Source of the DNA: Marinithermofilum abyssi
GTDB lineage: Bacteria; Bacillota; Bacilli; Thermoactinomycetales; DSM-45169
Length of the DNA: 64,000 nt
Direction: 5' to 3'
Assembly (NCBI RefSeq): GCF_014641195.1
Contig: NZ_BMHQ01000011.1
Span: 16,711 to 80,710 of the forward strand
In this document: positions 8,337-16,890 of the stretch, piece after piece
Layout of the letters: each line of letters begins with the position of its first letter
Numbering within the stretch: position 1 is the first letter of the stretch
The notes under the pieces: generated by a model
Seen by the model: only the letters and a program-made list of their open reading frames with translations
What the model was told of the DNA's origin: nothing
The model's database searches: none
Program-made: the position numbers and the translations under genes

Positions 8337-10086
8337 GGACCAACAGCTCCTTACACTGATTGTAAATTTCCGAAGGCAGGAAGGGGTTTCCGTCGTATTT
8401 GCCGATATGGGTGATTTTGTCCGCCATACCCACATGCAGCTTCAACAGGTTGGCCAACTGCCCCGTGGCATTGTTTTCGACGACCACCACTTTTTTGGCT
8501 TTTGCCATTTGTTCCCGCAGAATATCGGTCGGGAAAGGCAGGACTTGACGTACGTGCGCGTGGTTTACTTTGACGCCTTCTTTTTCTTCCAGGCGTTCCA
8601 TCGCTTCGTGGATGACGCCGCGAGTGGAGTTGATTCCAACAATGAGCAGATCGGCTTCTTCATGTTTGCAATCCAGATGAACCGGATCTTTAAAATCGAT
8701 CCCCTGCTCCAGTTTCCGCAACCGTTTTTCCATCATTTTCTTCCGGTTGAGCGGATTTTCAGAGGGACGGCCGGTTTCGTCGTGCTCCACCCCGGTTACA
8801 TGATGCAAACCATGTTTCTTGCCGGGCAGGATCCGGGGAGAAATACCGTTGTCCGTAAACTGATAACGTTTGAACAACTGAGAGTTCTCCAGCTCTTCCA
8901 GCTCTTGATCGTCTGTCACGAGGTTGCCGCGTTCGATCTGGATCCGGTCGTAATCCAGCGGTTCCACCGTTTGCTTCCCGAGGGAGAGCGCCAGGTCGGA
9001 GAGGATGATTACCGGACACTGATATTTTTCCGCCAGATTGAATGCTTGAATGGTATCATAGAAACATTCCTCGGCAGTGCTGGGAGCGATCACGATTTTC
9101 GGGATTTCTCCGTGGGTGCTGTAGATCATGGCGTTGATGTCAGACTGCTCCTGTTTCGTTGGAAGACCCGTCGACGGACCGCCCCGCTGGGTGTTTACGA
9201 TCACCGCCGGGGTTTCCGTCATACCGGACAGTCCAATCGCTTCCGTCATCAGGGACAGACCCGGTCCGGCGGATGCCGTCAGCGCACGCACCCCGCCGTA
9301 GTTGGCACCGATAACCATGGATATGGCAGCGATTTCATCTTCCGTTTGCACAACGGTACCGCCAAACTTCGGCAACTGCTTGATCAGATATTCCATAATT
9401 TCAGAAGAAGGTGTAATCGGATACGCCGCCATGATGCGGGCACCTGCCGCCAAGGCACCGAGGGCGATGGCATCGTTTCCAATCATGTAGAGCCGCTTTT
9501 TGCCATCGGATTTTTCTAGCCGCAACGCGTTCAGCGGACCTCCGGTTTGTTCGGTTATATATTCAACCCCCCGCTGGATGGCCTGCATGTTTTTGTCCAC
9601 CACTTGCTGGCCCTTACGGGAGAATTTCTCTTCGATCACACTTTGGAATGCTTCCAGCGGCAATCCCAACAGGGCGCTGGAGGCACCCACAGCCACCATG
9701 TTCTTCATCTGGGCCAAGCCGACGTCTTGTGCTATTTTGGTAAAGGGAACAGCAAACAGCTGAGCCGATACTCCCTCCGGCAATGTCGGGTTAAACTTGG
9801 CGTCAGCCAGAATGACACCGCCTTCATGCAACTCATGGGCATTGAGATCGATGGTTTCTTGGTCGAACGCAACTAACACATCCAGCTCGTCGGAAACAGC
9901 GCGGATAGGGCGAACACTGATTCGGATCTTGGTGTTGGAGTGACCACCTTTAATCCGAGAAGAAAAATGACGATAACCGTATAAATAATATCCCATGCGA
10001 TTGAGGGCAATCGAGAATATCTCGCCGGTACTGTCGATTCCTTCCCCCTGTTGTCCGCCCACTTTCCACGAAAGCTGCTTGATCAA
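8323..10086 (-). CDS. korA: 2-oxoacid:ferredoxin oxidoreductase, alpha (fused gamma-alpha) subunit
   Basis: About 587 residues. The N-terminal gamma-type domain begins QLSWKVGGQQGEGIDSTGE and includes FSSRIKGGHSNTKIR. The alpha domain follows from about residue 210 (GNDAIALGALAAG, YPITPSSEIMEYL, GLSLMTEAIGLSGM). The start is taken as TTG at 10086: AAAGGAG is nine bases upstream of it, while the in-frame ATG at 10095 follows the GGAG with no gap and could not be used efficiently. It is first in a two-gene operon with korB, behind the promoter at 10211-10239. Confidence 0.92.
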   Translation of the reverse strand: MIKQLSWKVGGQQGEGIDSTGEIFSIALNRMGYYLYGYRHFSSRIKGGHSNTKIRISVRPIRAVSDELDVLVAFDQETIDLNAHELHEGGVILADAKFNPTLPEGVSAQLFAVPFTKIAQDVGLAQMKNMVAVGASSALLGLPLEAFQSVIEEKFSRKGQQVVDKNMQAIQRGVEYITEQTGGPLNALRLEKSDGKKRLYMIGNDAIALGALAAGARIMAAYPITPSSEIMEYLIKQLPKFGGTVVQTEDEIAAISMVIGANYGGVRALTASAGPGLSLMTEAIGLSGMTETPAVIVNTQRGGPSTGLPTKQEQSDINAMIYSTHGEIPKIVIAPSTAEECFYDTIQAFNLAEKYQCPVIILSDLALSLGKQTVEPLDYDRIQIERGNLVTDDQELEELENSQLFKRYQFTDNGISPRILPGKKHGLHHVTGVEHDETGRPSENPLNRKKMMEKRLRKLEQGIDFKDPVHLDCKHEEADLLIVGINSTRGVIHEAMERLEEKEGVKVNHAHVRQVLPFPTDILREQMAKAKKVVVVENNATGQLANLLKLHVGMADKITHIGKYDGNPFLPSEIYNQCKELLVHGHV

Positions 10087-10210
10087 TGAACTCATCTCCT
10101 TTAGGTCTTCCCTGCAACTCGTTCAACCATGGGGTTGTATGAACATACCGAAGCCCCACAAGGCCGGGCATTCGGTCCTGTGGTGTTCCGATACGCTGTT
10201 TTCTGTTTCA

Positions 10211-10239
10211 ATTCTAGACCCCTTCTGCAAAAAACGCAA
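10211..10239 (-). promoter_or_regulatory. SigA promoter for korAB
   Basis: Minus strand TTGCGT, 17-base spacer, TAGAAT, about 125 bases upstream of korA. Confidence 0.6.
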
Positions 10240-10390
10240 CCGTTCACACTTGAAATTCTCTTCAATATCGCCTTTCCTCCCCTCTATAGAGCGATCACAA
10301 AAAATTAACAGGGGATTTGCTCGATTTTATGAAAGTTTAAAAGCCTGTTTACAAAACCGGTTTTTTCTTAACATTCGGCCTTTTTTCCAA

Positions 10391-10446
10391 AAAAAGAACC
10401 CAGCATCCGAAAACTGCAGTCAACCGGGCAGTCTGCGAACGCTGGA
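10391..10446 (-). terminator. Likely terminator after the dipeptidase gene
   Basis: Minus strand CCAGC...GCTGG encloses an inner ACTGC/GCAGT pairing, followed by TTCTTTTTTT. The stem is interrupted, but the T-run is strong and the place is right. Confidence 0.65.
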
Positions 10447-10466
10447 CTATAAAAGTTTCCCAAGTC

Positions 10467-11414
10467 TCATAGATTCCTTTGATAAAACCGATACCCGTTT
10501 TCCCACATCCATCCCCGGACGAGATGGTCGGGGTACCGTTTGATCAACGCTTCTTTCAGCCGATGCAAATCGGCCACATTTTCCAATCCGGGGATTTTAT
10601 CCTCTATTCCGTCAAAATCAGAACCGAGGGCGACATGTTTTTCACCGCCCAGAGAACAAATATGCTCGATATGGCGGAGGACCTTATCGATCGTCGCTTT
10701 TTCCGCCGGTTCACTCACAAATTTGGGCAGAAAATTCATTCCAATGATGCCGTTCCGCCGGATCAAGGCACGGATCTGATCATCTTCCAGATTGCGTATG
10801 TGGGGACACAAAGCCCTGCAGTTGGAATGGGAGGCCAGAATCGGCAGATCGGCCTCGGTCACCTCCCAGAACCCCTTCACCGATAAATGGGAGACATCGA
10901 GAATCATCTGGTGCCGTTTCATCTCCTCAATCACCGAACGACCGAAACGAGTCAGCCCGCCGTTGCGGTCTTCTTCGATCCCGTCTGCCGCTTCATTGGC
11001 ATGATTCCAGGTAAGCCCCAGCTGCCGTACCCCTAACCGGTGCAATAGACGCAAGTGGCTCAGTTCGCCCTGCAAAGCATCCGCCCCTTCCAGGTGAAGG
11101 AGAGCACCCAGCTTTCCCGTCTCTTTCACCCGAAACAGATCTTCTTTGGACAAAACGGGTAAAACACGGGCTCCATCCTGAACAATCCGTTCATAAAACA
11201 GATCCACTTGAGTCAAAGCCAAATGCCAGCTCTGGCTGCGCGGAATCCAGTCAGGAACAAATAGGGCAAACACCTGCAACCCCAGTCCCGCTTCTTTGGC
11301 GGTTGGAAAATTTACATCGAGTGGACCCCGTTCGTAAAAAGAGAGTTGTTTCTTGAATAATGAATATTTCCATATTTTAAATAACGTATCACAGTGGCCG
11401 TCCATCCATTGCAT
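10467..11414 (-). CDS. Membrane-dipeptidase-family (M19) peptidase
   Basis: A 315-residue zinc peptidase of the renal dipeptidase family. DGHCDT at the N-terminus carries the first metal ligands (HxD); LHLEGADAL holds the bridging glutamate; LDVSHLS and ILASHSNCRAL carry the two histidines; ALGSDFDGI is the conserved C-terminal motif. There is no signal peptide, so it is cytosolic in this organism. Bacillus relatives act on L- or D-containing dipeptides. The ATG at 11414 follows GGAGGAACC. The spoVS terminator lies between it and spoVS. Confidence 0.9.
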   Translation of the reverse strand: MQWMDGHCDTLFKIWKYSLFKKQLSFYERGPLDVNFPTAKEAGLGLQVFALFVPDWIPRSQSWHLALTQVDLFYERIVQDGARVLPVLSKEDLFRVKETGKLGALLHLEGADALQGELSHLRLLHRLGVRQLGLTWNHANEAADGIEEDRNGGLTRFGRSVIEEMKRHQMILDVSHLSVKGFWEVTEADLPILASHSNCRALCPHIRNLEDDQIRALIRRNGIIGMNFLPKFVSEPAEKATIDKVLRHIEHICSLGGEKHVALGSDFDGIEDKIPGLENVADLHRLKEALIKRYPDHLVRGWMWENGYRFYQRNL

Positions 11415-11432
11415 GATAGGGTTCCTCCATAC

Positions 11433-11469
11433 GAAAAGAAAACCTGTCTATGCGAGATAAACAGGTTCT
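11433..11469 (-). terminator. Intrinsic terminator after spoVS
   Basis: Minus strand AACCTGT and ACAGGTT pair, with a short AT extension inside the loop, followed by TTCTTTT. It starts about 18 bases past the spoVS stop. Confidence 0.75.
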
Positions 11470-11486
11470 CTGATTTGGTTGGTACA

Positions 11487-11747
11487 TCAGCGAGGTTCCA
11501 CGATCAGCTTAATGGCCGTACGTTCCTCACCATCGATGACAATGTCGGTAAATGCAGGGATACAGATCAAGTCGATGCCGCTGGGTGCTACAAATCCTCT
11601 TGCGATTGCAACCGCTTTAACAGATTGGTTTAGTGCACCTGCCCCAATCGCCTGAATCTCGGCATTGCCTCGTTCCCGCAGGACACCTGCAAGTGCACCA
11701 GCGACGGAGTTCGGGTTGGACTTTGCTGAAACTTTTAATACTTCCAT
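11487..11747 (-). CDS. spoVS: Stage V sporulation protein S
   Basis: An 86-residue Alba-like protein, the exact usual length, almost invariant among spore formers: MEVLKVSAKSNPNSVAGAL, AIGAGALNQSVKAVAIARG, TAIKLIVEPR. It is needed for progress beyond stage V in Bacillus; the molecular role is not settled. ATG at 11747 follows GGAGGT. A SigH-type promoter precedes it, as known for Bacillus spoVS. Confidence 0.97.
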   Translation of the reverse strand: MEVLKVSAKSNPNSVAGALAGVLRERGNAEIQAIGAGALNQSVKAVAIARGFVAPSGIDLICIPAFTDIVIDGEERTAIKLIVEPR

Positions 11748-11792
11748 GTCAGGTACCTCCTCGATGGTTTGGAGTGAGTCCACTTTTAATAT

Positions 11793-11819
11793 ATTCGTCA
11801 ATCTTTCATAAATTCCTGC
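11793..11819 (-). promoter_or_regulatory. SigH promoter for spoVS
   Basis: Minus strand GCAGGAATT, 11-base spacer, GACGAAT. This agrees at every informative place with the SigH consensus RnAGGAwWW-N11/12-RnnGAAT. It lies 46 bases upstream of the spoVS ATG. Confidence 0.8.
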
Positions 11820-11838
11820 TATTGAAAAAGAATGATGA

Positions 11839-12630
11839 TCAATCAAACCACGGTTGATCATCATCGATCCGAATACGTTGAATGTTCTCTGCCAAACCGG
11901 AAGTACGGTGAAAATCCAAAAGAACGGCGTTAAACTGCGTTCGTCCACCCGACACCTCAAAGCGAACCGGAAGCTGCGTGACAAACCGCTTGACAACAGA
12001 TTCCTTTTCCATTCCGAGAATCGAGTCGTAGGGACCGACCATGCCCACATCTGACAAGTAGGCGGTACCTTGGGGCAAAATCCGTTCATCCCCGGTCTGC
12101 ACATGGGTATGCGTGCCGATGACCGCCGACACCCGGCCGTCCAAATACCACGCCAACGCTTGTTTTTCCGATGTCGTCTCGGCATGAAAGTCCACCAGCA
12201 CCGGTTTTCCTTTGAGCGTCCTCAGGATGGCATCCGCTTCACGAAAAGGACAATCTAAGGTGGAAAGAAAGGAACGGCCCATCAGATTGACCACCGCCAA
12301 CTCTCCCCGAGGCGACGGGATCACGGTATAGCCCTGGCCGGGTGTTCCTTCCGGAAAATTGGCAGGGCGCACCATGCGAGCTTCCTGATCGATAAAATCG
12401 AAAATCTCCCGTTTATCCCAGGCGTGATTCCCAAGGGTGATACAGTCGACCCCGGCACCAAACATCTCCCGCGCAATCCCACGGGTGATGCCCCGTCCGT
12501 CGTCCGCTGCATTTTCTCCGTTGGCTACGACGACATCCGGCTGGAACGACCGTTTCAACCGGGGTAAAAAATGATACAGGGTCGACAGACCCGGTCTCCC
12601 GACAATATCTCCGATCATCAACACTCGCAT
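11839..12630 (-). CDS. ymdB: YmdB metallophosphoesterase
   Basis: A 263-residue calcineurin-like phosphodiesterase. Bacillus YmdB hydrolyses 2',3'-cyclic nucleotides and affects the choice between motility and biofilm. The metal ligands can be followed in order: GDIVGRPG, NGENAADDGRG, TLGNHAWD, DFHAETTSEK and GTHTHVQTGDE. The ATG at 12630 follows GGAGGCGT. It lies downstream of rny, with the rny terminator in between, so it may be reached by partial read-through. Confidence 0.93.
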   Translation of the reverse strand: MRVLMIGDIVGRPGLSTLYHFLPRLKRSFQPDVVVANGENAADDGRGITRGIAREMFGAGVDCITLGNHAWDKREIFDFIDQEARMVRPANFPEGTPGQGYTVIPSPRGELAVVNLMGRSFLSTLDCPFREADAILRTLKGKPVLVDFHAETTSEKQALAWYLDGRVSAVIGTHTHVQTGDERILPQGTAYLSDVGMVGPYDSILGMEKESVVKRFVTQLPVRFEVSGGRTQFNAVLLDFHRTSGLAENIQRIRIDDDQPWFD

Positions 12631-12652
12631 GTGTACGCCTCCAAGCTCTCTA

Positions 12653-12681
12653 AGAAAAAAAAGTGGCGATAGGCCACTTTA
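12653..12681 (-). terminator. Intrinsic terminator after rny
   Basis: Minus strand AAAGTGGC and GCCACTTT pair around CTATC, followed by a run of T. The stem begins at the last base of the rny TAA. Confidence 0.88.
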
Positions 12682-14223
12682 TTTAGCATATTCCACAGCA
12701 CGGGTTTCCCGGATCACCGTGACCTTGATGTGCCCCGGATAATCCAGTTGATTCTCTATCTGTTTCTTGATCTCACGGGCCAAACGCGTCGATTCGCTGT
12801 CACTGATTTCATCGGGGCGCACGAGAATCCGCACCTCGCGGCCCGCCTGAATGGCGTAGGATTTTTCCACGCCGTCGAAGGATTCGCAGATCTCCTCCAA
12901 CTTTTCCAAGCGTTTGATATACGCTTCCAGGGTTTCCCGACGGGCTCCCGGACGTGCTGCAGACAGAGCATCCGCAGCCCCCACCAGGACGGAGATCACG
13001 CTGGTAGCCTCCACATCCCCATGGTGAGAGGCAATTCCGTTGATGACTGCTGGGTGCTCATTGTACTTCTTAGCCAGTTCAATGCCGATTTCCACATGGG
13101 AACCTTCCACTTCGTGATCGATCGCCTTCCCGATATCATGAAGTAGACCCGCACGCTTGGCCAAATGGATGTCCTCACCCAATTCCGCAGCCAGCAACCC
13201 GGCCAGATGCGCCACTTCCATCGAGTGTTTCAGCACATTTTGGCCGTAACTGGTACGGAACTTGAGCCGGCCGAGGATTTTGATGAGATCCGGGTGCAAT
13301 CCATGCACCCCCGTCTCAAAGGTGGCTTGCTCCCCGTATTCCCGAATCCGCTCATCCACTTCCCGGCGGGATTTTTCCACCATTTCCTCAATACGCGCCG
13401 GGTGAATGCGACCATCGGCAACCAATTTCTCCAGCGCGACACGGGCCACTTCCCGCCGGATCGGATCGAAACCCGACAGGATCACCGCTTCTGGCGTATC
13501 ATCAATGATGAGGTCGATCCCGGTTAGCGTTTCGAGGGCTCGAATGTTGCGCCCTTCGCGACCGATGATCCGGCCTTTCATCTCATCGTTTGGCAGGTTG
13601 ACCACCGAAACGGTGGTTTCCGCCACATGATCCGCCGCGCAGCGCTGAATCGCCAGGGACAGGATGCTTCGCGCCCGTTTATCAGCCTCTTCGATGGCCT
13701 GCTGTTCCATCTCTTTGATCATCTGCGCCGTTTCATGGCGCATTTCGCTCTCCACTTTGTTGAGAATGATCTGTTTGGCTTCTTCTGTGCTCAACCCGGA
13801 CACGCGCTCCAATTCCGCCACTTGATCCCGGTACAGTTTTTCCACTTCTTCTTTGCGGGTTTGGATCTCGCTTTCTTGGCGAGCCAATGCTTCTTCCCGC
13901 TTCTCCTGTGCTTCCTGCTTCCGGTCCAAGGTCTCTTCCTTCTGCATCAGACGGCGTTCCAGACGCTGCAAATCATTGCGCTGTTCACGGATTTCTTTTT
14001 CGGCTTCCGTCCGCAGACGATGGGCTTCATCCCTCGCCTCCAGGACCTTTTCCTTTTTTATCGCTTCCGCATCACTGCGCGCTTTATCGATAATCTGTTC
14101 CGCCTCTTTTTCCGCACTGCCGATCCGGGCTTCCGCCGTTAATTTGCGAATCCAATATCCAGCGGCCAACCCCATAGCGGCACCGAGGAGAAACAGCAAC
14201 AATAGCAAAACAAAATCAACCAT
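12679..14223 (-). CDS. rny: Ribonuclease Y
   Basis: A membrane-anchored endoribonuclease that starts mRNA decay in Firmicutes, 514 residues. An N-terminal transmembrane helix (residues 2-24) is followed by a long Glu/Arg/Lys coiled coil (about 30-200), a KH domain ([19 protein letters not shown]) and an HD domain ([22 protein letters not shown]). The ATG at 14223 follows a GGGAGGAGG stretch. The RNase Y accessory factor RicA is encoded at 308-730, and PNPase and RNase J are also in this window. Confidence 0.97.
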   Translation of the reverse strand: MVDFVLLLLLFLLGAAMGLAAGYWIRKLTAEARIGSAEKEAEQIIDKARSDAEAIKKEKVLEARDEAHRLRTEAEKEIREQRNDLQRLERRLMQKEETLDRKQEAQEKREEALARQESEIQTRKEEVEKLYRDQVAELERVSGLSTEEAKQIILNKVESEMRHETAQMIKEMEQQAIEEADKRARSILSLAIQRCAADHVAETTVSVVNLPNDEMKGRIIGREGRNIRALETLTGIDLIIDDTPEAVILSGFDPIRREVARVALEKLVADGRIHPARIEEMVEKSRREVDERIREYGEQATFETGVHGLHPDLIKILGRLKFRTSYGQNVLKHSMEVAHLAGLLAAELGEDIHLAKRAGLLHDIGKAIDHEVEGSHVEIGIELAKKYNEHPAVINGIASHHGDVEATSVISVLVGAADALSAARPGARRETLEAYIKRLEKLEEICESFDGVEKSYAIQAGREVRILVRPDEISDSESTRLAREIKKQIENQLDYPGHIKVTVIRETRAVEYAK

Positions 14224-14263
14224 TTACCGCTACCCACCTCCTCCCTTCTATAAGTATAAAACA

Positions 14264-14283
14264 AGACCGAGTGCAATCGGTCT
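14264..14283 (-). terminator. Hairpin with T-rich tail in the rny leader
   Basis: Minus strand AGACCGA and TCGGTCT form a 7-base stem with a 6-base loop, followed by TGTTTTA. It may stop transcripts coming from upstream or be part of the rny leader. No convincing -35/-10 pair for rny could be fixed around it; a TATACT lies just downstream at 14253-14258. Confidence 0.4.
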
Positions 14284-14479
14284 GTCCCAAAACATTCCAT
14301 CGGTTGGTCAGGCAAGCCTACCCTGTCAAACGAAGGGCGGGTGGAATTTTCGGCGCACCCTGGTTCCAATGTTGACGTTCATTAACCCCTAGCCCTGTTT
14401 CTTACAGGGTAAATTAGATTCCATCCAATCATCCAGCATCTTTTCATCTCCGACAAATTATGTACACCTCATTGAGGAA

Positions 14480-14506
14480 GAAAAAAAGATACAATCCAAT
14501 TGTATT
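14480..14506 (-). terminator. Likely terminator of the recA-recX-split Rad50/Mre11 operon
   Basis: Minus strand ATACAAT and ATTGTAT pair around TGG, followed by CTTTTTTTC. The stem is AT-only and so weak, but the T-run is long and it starts four bases past the last stop of the operon. Confidence 0.6.
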
Positions 14507-14508
14507 AT

Positions 14509-15186
14509 TTAGTTTGTCCCATTGTCAAGCAAACGGGAGGGCCAGACCACCGTGCGCCCCCCATGAATACTGACATGGTAAGCTTGATCCGCTCCTTCGC
14601 TCAGGTGGGGATCATGGGTCACCAGGATGACTTGACGACCGAATGTTTCTCCTATCGACTTCAGAAACTCCAACATAGGTACTACATAGTCGGCACTGAC
14701 ATGCTTCCCCGGCTCGTCCAAAATGAGCGGTCCTTCTGGACGCGGACGGAAGGTTTCCACCATCGCTACCCGAAGCGCCAGGGAAACGATGTCCACGATC
14801 CCTCCGCCCCGAGCATCCTGGGGCTTGGTCCGCACTGTCTGCCCTTCCCACTCGGTAATCACATAAAATTCCGCCGAGGGTTTGCCGCTGTGCTCAAAGA
14901 GTTCGATTTCAAAGCGGAACAACGGACCAAAGACATATTGGAGTGCATTGGTGACCAAACCCTCCATCTGCTCTTTGGCCTGCATCCGAGCATAGTCGGC
15001 AGATTCTTGAAGCAGCACCCGCACCTTGTCAAAAAGTTCCCGTTCTTGCCCCAGCTGTTTGCATTCCGCTTCGATCTCTCTCTTACGGCGTTCCAACTCT
15101 TCTTTTCGCGCCTCCCGTTTTAGCGCTTCTTCTCGTACCGCTTCAATGGATGCCGCCAGCTGTTCCAATGACTTAAGCCGATCCAT
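14509..15186 (-). CDS. C-terminal (Walker B) half of a split Rad50/SbcC-like ATPase
   Basis: A 225-residue protein. Residues 1-75 are charged coiled coil. Then come ARGGGIVDIVSLALR (125-139), in the place of the ABC signature but not the usual LSGGE; the Walker B GPLILDEPGKHVS (LILDEP at 154-159, catalytic Glu); and the H-loop histidine in ILVTHDPHLSE (His191). There is no Walker A, so it can be an ATPase only together with the 15408-16886 product. It overlaps the coiled-coil gene by 14 bases. Ribosome binding is not obvious, which suggests translational coupling. Role inferred: ATPase of a nuclease complex with the Mre11-like protein. Confidence 0.85.
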   Translation of the reverse strand: MDRLKSLEQLAASIEAVREEALKREARKEELERRKREIEAECKQLGQERELFDKVRVLLQESADYARMQAKEQMEGLVTNALQYVFGPLFRFEIELFEHSGKPSAEFYVITEWEGQTVRTKPQDARGGGIVDIVSLALRVAMVETFRPRPEGPLILDEPGKHVSADYVVPMLEFLKSIGETFGRQVILVTHDPHLSEGADQAYHVSIHGGRTVVWPSRLLDNGTN

Positions 15187-15433
15187 GGCGCTCGATCAGC
15201 TCCCGCGGCAAGAGCTCCCATGCTTGCTGGATCTGTTCATCGATTTCCTTCTCCAGCTTGGCAATCTCTTCATCCAATTGTTCCGGCTCAACACCCAGCT
15301 CTTTTAATTCCTGCAAAATCTCTTCCTCTTGCCGTTCCAGGTGTTCCAAGCGCAACTCCGCTTTGTACCGGAGATTTTTCGCTTTTTCCAACACCGATTT
15401 CAGCTCTTTAATCCTCTCTTCCGGCTGCTGCAT
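15173..15433 (-). CDS. Small coiled-coil protein inside the split Rad50-like gene set
   Basis: An 86-residue protein that is almost all heptad-type coiled coil (Leu/Glu/Lys/Arg), with no other motif. It starts at ATG 15433 after GGGAGGG and overlaps the upstream ATPase half by 26 bases and the downstream half by 14, each in another frame. By order it takes the place of the coil segment that follows the zinc hook in an intact Rad50. Whether it acts as a separate subunit is inference. Confidence 0.75.
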   Translation of the reverse strand: MQQPEERIKELKSVLEKAKNLRYKAELRLEHLERQEEEILQELKELGVEPEQLDEEIAKLEKEIDEQIQQAWELLPRELIERHGSA

Positions 15434-16886
15434 GGGTGATCCCTCCCAGATATTCCTCCATCACATGTTCCAACAGATTAGCATTGATGGCGGATCCGCA
15501 CGTGGGGCACTTGTCCAGCTTCCGATATTCCGCCACCAGCTCCTGCGTCAATCGCTCCACTTCTTCCTCCCGGTCTTTCTTGTAGGCGTAACCGTCGGAT
15601 AAGCGCTGGCGAAGCTCCCGCAACTTCCCGGCCCTTGCGGCCAGAGTCTGCAGCCTGGACAGCTTTTCTTCCGCATGCTCCATCACCGCGGCCGCGTCCA
15701 CCAGACGATCCGTTTGTTGTAACCATCGTTTGGTTTCTGTCATCCCGCGGCTTACCTGCTCCCATCGAGGGAGCACCGCTTGAAGGCGTTGATGTCGGGA
15801 CAAACGGTCTTCCATGGAGATCAAACACGCCTCCGCTTGCGGAAGAACCTCCATCCGCTCTCGGATCCCTTTCAGCCGGGTGATTTGTGCCTGACAGTCC
15901 TGCCACGTTTTTTTAGCCTTCCATAGACGTAGCAGCAAACGAAGCGCTTCTTCCGACGCCTGCACCCGATCTTCTGCCTCTTTGCAATGGCGGGTCTGCT
16001 CCTGTACTTGTTGCCATTGGCCCCGCTCGTCCTTGAATCGCTGCCAATCTTCCCGGAGCCGCAACAAGCGCCGGCGCTGGTCTTGGTTCCGCTCGATCTC
16101 GATCAAAAGTTGCTCTCCCCGCTCCAACCGGGACAACGCCGAAAGTTTTTCCTCGATCACCTGTTTGTCCCGACGGCATTGCAACCACAGCTCCCGCAAC
16201 CGTTGCAGGCGCTCCAGACGCTCCTGCCGGCGGGAAGCAGAGGCATGCAACCCTTTTGTCTCTTCCAGCCGTTGCATCAGTTCCGCAAGATTCTCATAGG
16301 GCTTCAGTGCTTCCTGTACCCGTTCCAGATCCTCTTCCCGGTACTTGATCTTGCTCGCTACCCGTTGCCGGTCCCGCACCGTCTCCTTTAACGCGATGTC
16401 CATGATGTGAGCGCCGCTCACCCGGCCGATGGATTTGGCCCGCGCACCGCCGGTTTCCGACAACAAAAAGGGGCCTTCCAATTGAGTGCCGAACTGCGCG
16501 GGGATATACCAGTCCTGATCCAAGCGCAAAGGATGCATTCCATGAGCTTCCAAGATCTCTTCCGGGACATTGCCACCAAAGCCTTCATAGACCTGCTCCG
16601 AGCCGTCAGGCTGGCGCAGAATGTAGCGGTTGAGGGAACTGGAGCGCTCCCGGATGATCTCCACCCCATCCGAAAGCGTCAGGGTTACCCGGCATCGGGA
16701 TGCCCCGGTGCGAATGAACTCACTGCCCCTGGGCTGGTTGTACAATACCCATTTGAGCGCCCGCAAGATGGCGCTTTTTCCGCTGTCAGAAGGGCCGACA
16801 AATACATTCAACCCATCAGAGAAGACGATCTCTGTCGACTCGTGGGATTGAAAGTTTTCGATATGCAGTTTGTCCAATCGTTTCAT
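15408..16886 (-). CDS. N-terminal (Walker A) half of a split Rad50/SbcC-like ATPase with zinc hook
   Basis: A 492-residue SMC-family protein. It begins with MKRLDKLHIENFQSHE and Walker A GPSDSGKS (residues 31-38), the N-terminal ABC lobe. Residues 170-455 are a long coiled coil. CPTCGS at 460-465 is the CxxC of a Rad50-type zinc hook. The chain ends about 30 residues after the hook, so it lacks the return coil, signature and Walker B, which lie on the next two genes. The start is ATG 16886, four bases past the stop of the Mre11-like gene. Intact SbcC is near 1100 residues and archaeal Rad50 near 880. Confidence 0.85.
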   Translation of the reverse strand: MKRLDKLHIENFQSHESTEIVFSDGLNVFVGPSDSGKSAILRALKWVLYNQPRGSEFIRTGASRCRVTLTLSDGVEIIRERSSSLNRYILRQPDGSEQVYEGFGGNVPEEILEAHGMHPLRLDQDWYIPAQFGTQLEGPFLLSETGGARAKSIGRVSGAHIMDIALKETVRDRQRVASKIKYREEDLERVQEALKPYENLAELMQRLEETKGLHASASRRQERLERLQRLRELWLQCRRDKQVIEEKLSALSRLERGEQLLIEIERNQDQRRRLLRLREDWQRFKDERGQWQQVQEQTRHCKEAEDRVQASEEALRLLLRLWKAKKTWQDCQAQITRLKGIRERMEVLPQAEACLISMEDRLSRHQRLQAVLPRWEQVSRGMTETKRWLQQTDRLVDAAAVMEHAEEKLSRLQTLAARAGKLRELRQRLSDGYAYKKDREEEVERLTQELVAEYRKLDKCPTCGSAINANLLEHVMEEYLGGITHAAAGRED

Positions 16887-16890
16887 CCTC

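Larger units (their letters stand above)
10096..10466. other. Intergenic region between korA and the dipeptidase
   Basis: This 371-base stretch holds the korA promoter (10211-10239), a 110-base leader without a recognised riboswitch, and the terminator of the upstream dipeptidase (10391-10446). The 10250-10390 part is AT-rich and I see nothing else in it. Confidence 0.7.

Noticed and set aside
8206-9519. 437-codon open frame on the plus strand opposite korA
   Set aside because: Shadow of korA; the minus-strand reading has clear family motifs.
14253-14281. SigA promoter for rny around TATACT at 14253
   Set aside because: No acceptable -35 at 16-18 bases and no TGn extension; a hairpin occupies the place.
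14398-14425. CCCTGT...ACAGGG hairpin as a terminator
   Set aside because: Only six pairs and no T-run on either strand.
15173-16886. A simple sequencing frameshift as the cause of the split ATPase
   Set aside because: Two separate breaks with correctly placed starts (one with GGGAGGG) and overlaps of 26 and 14 bases would be needed. Not fully excluded, so it is kept as the refutation test.
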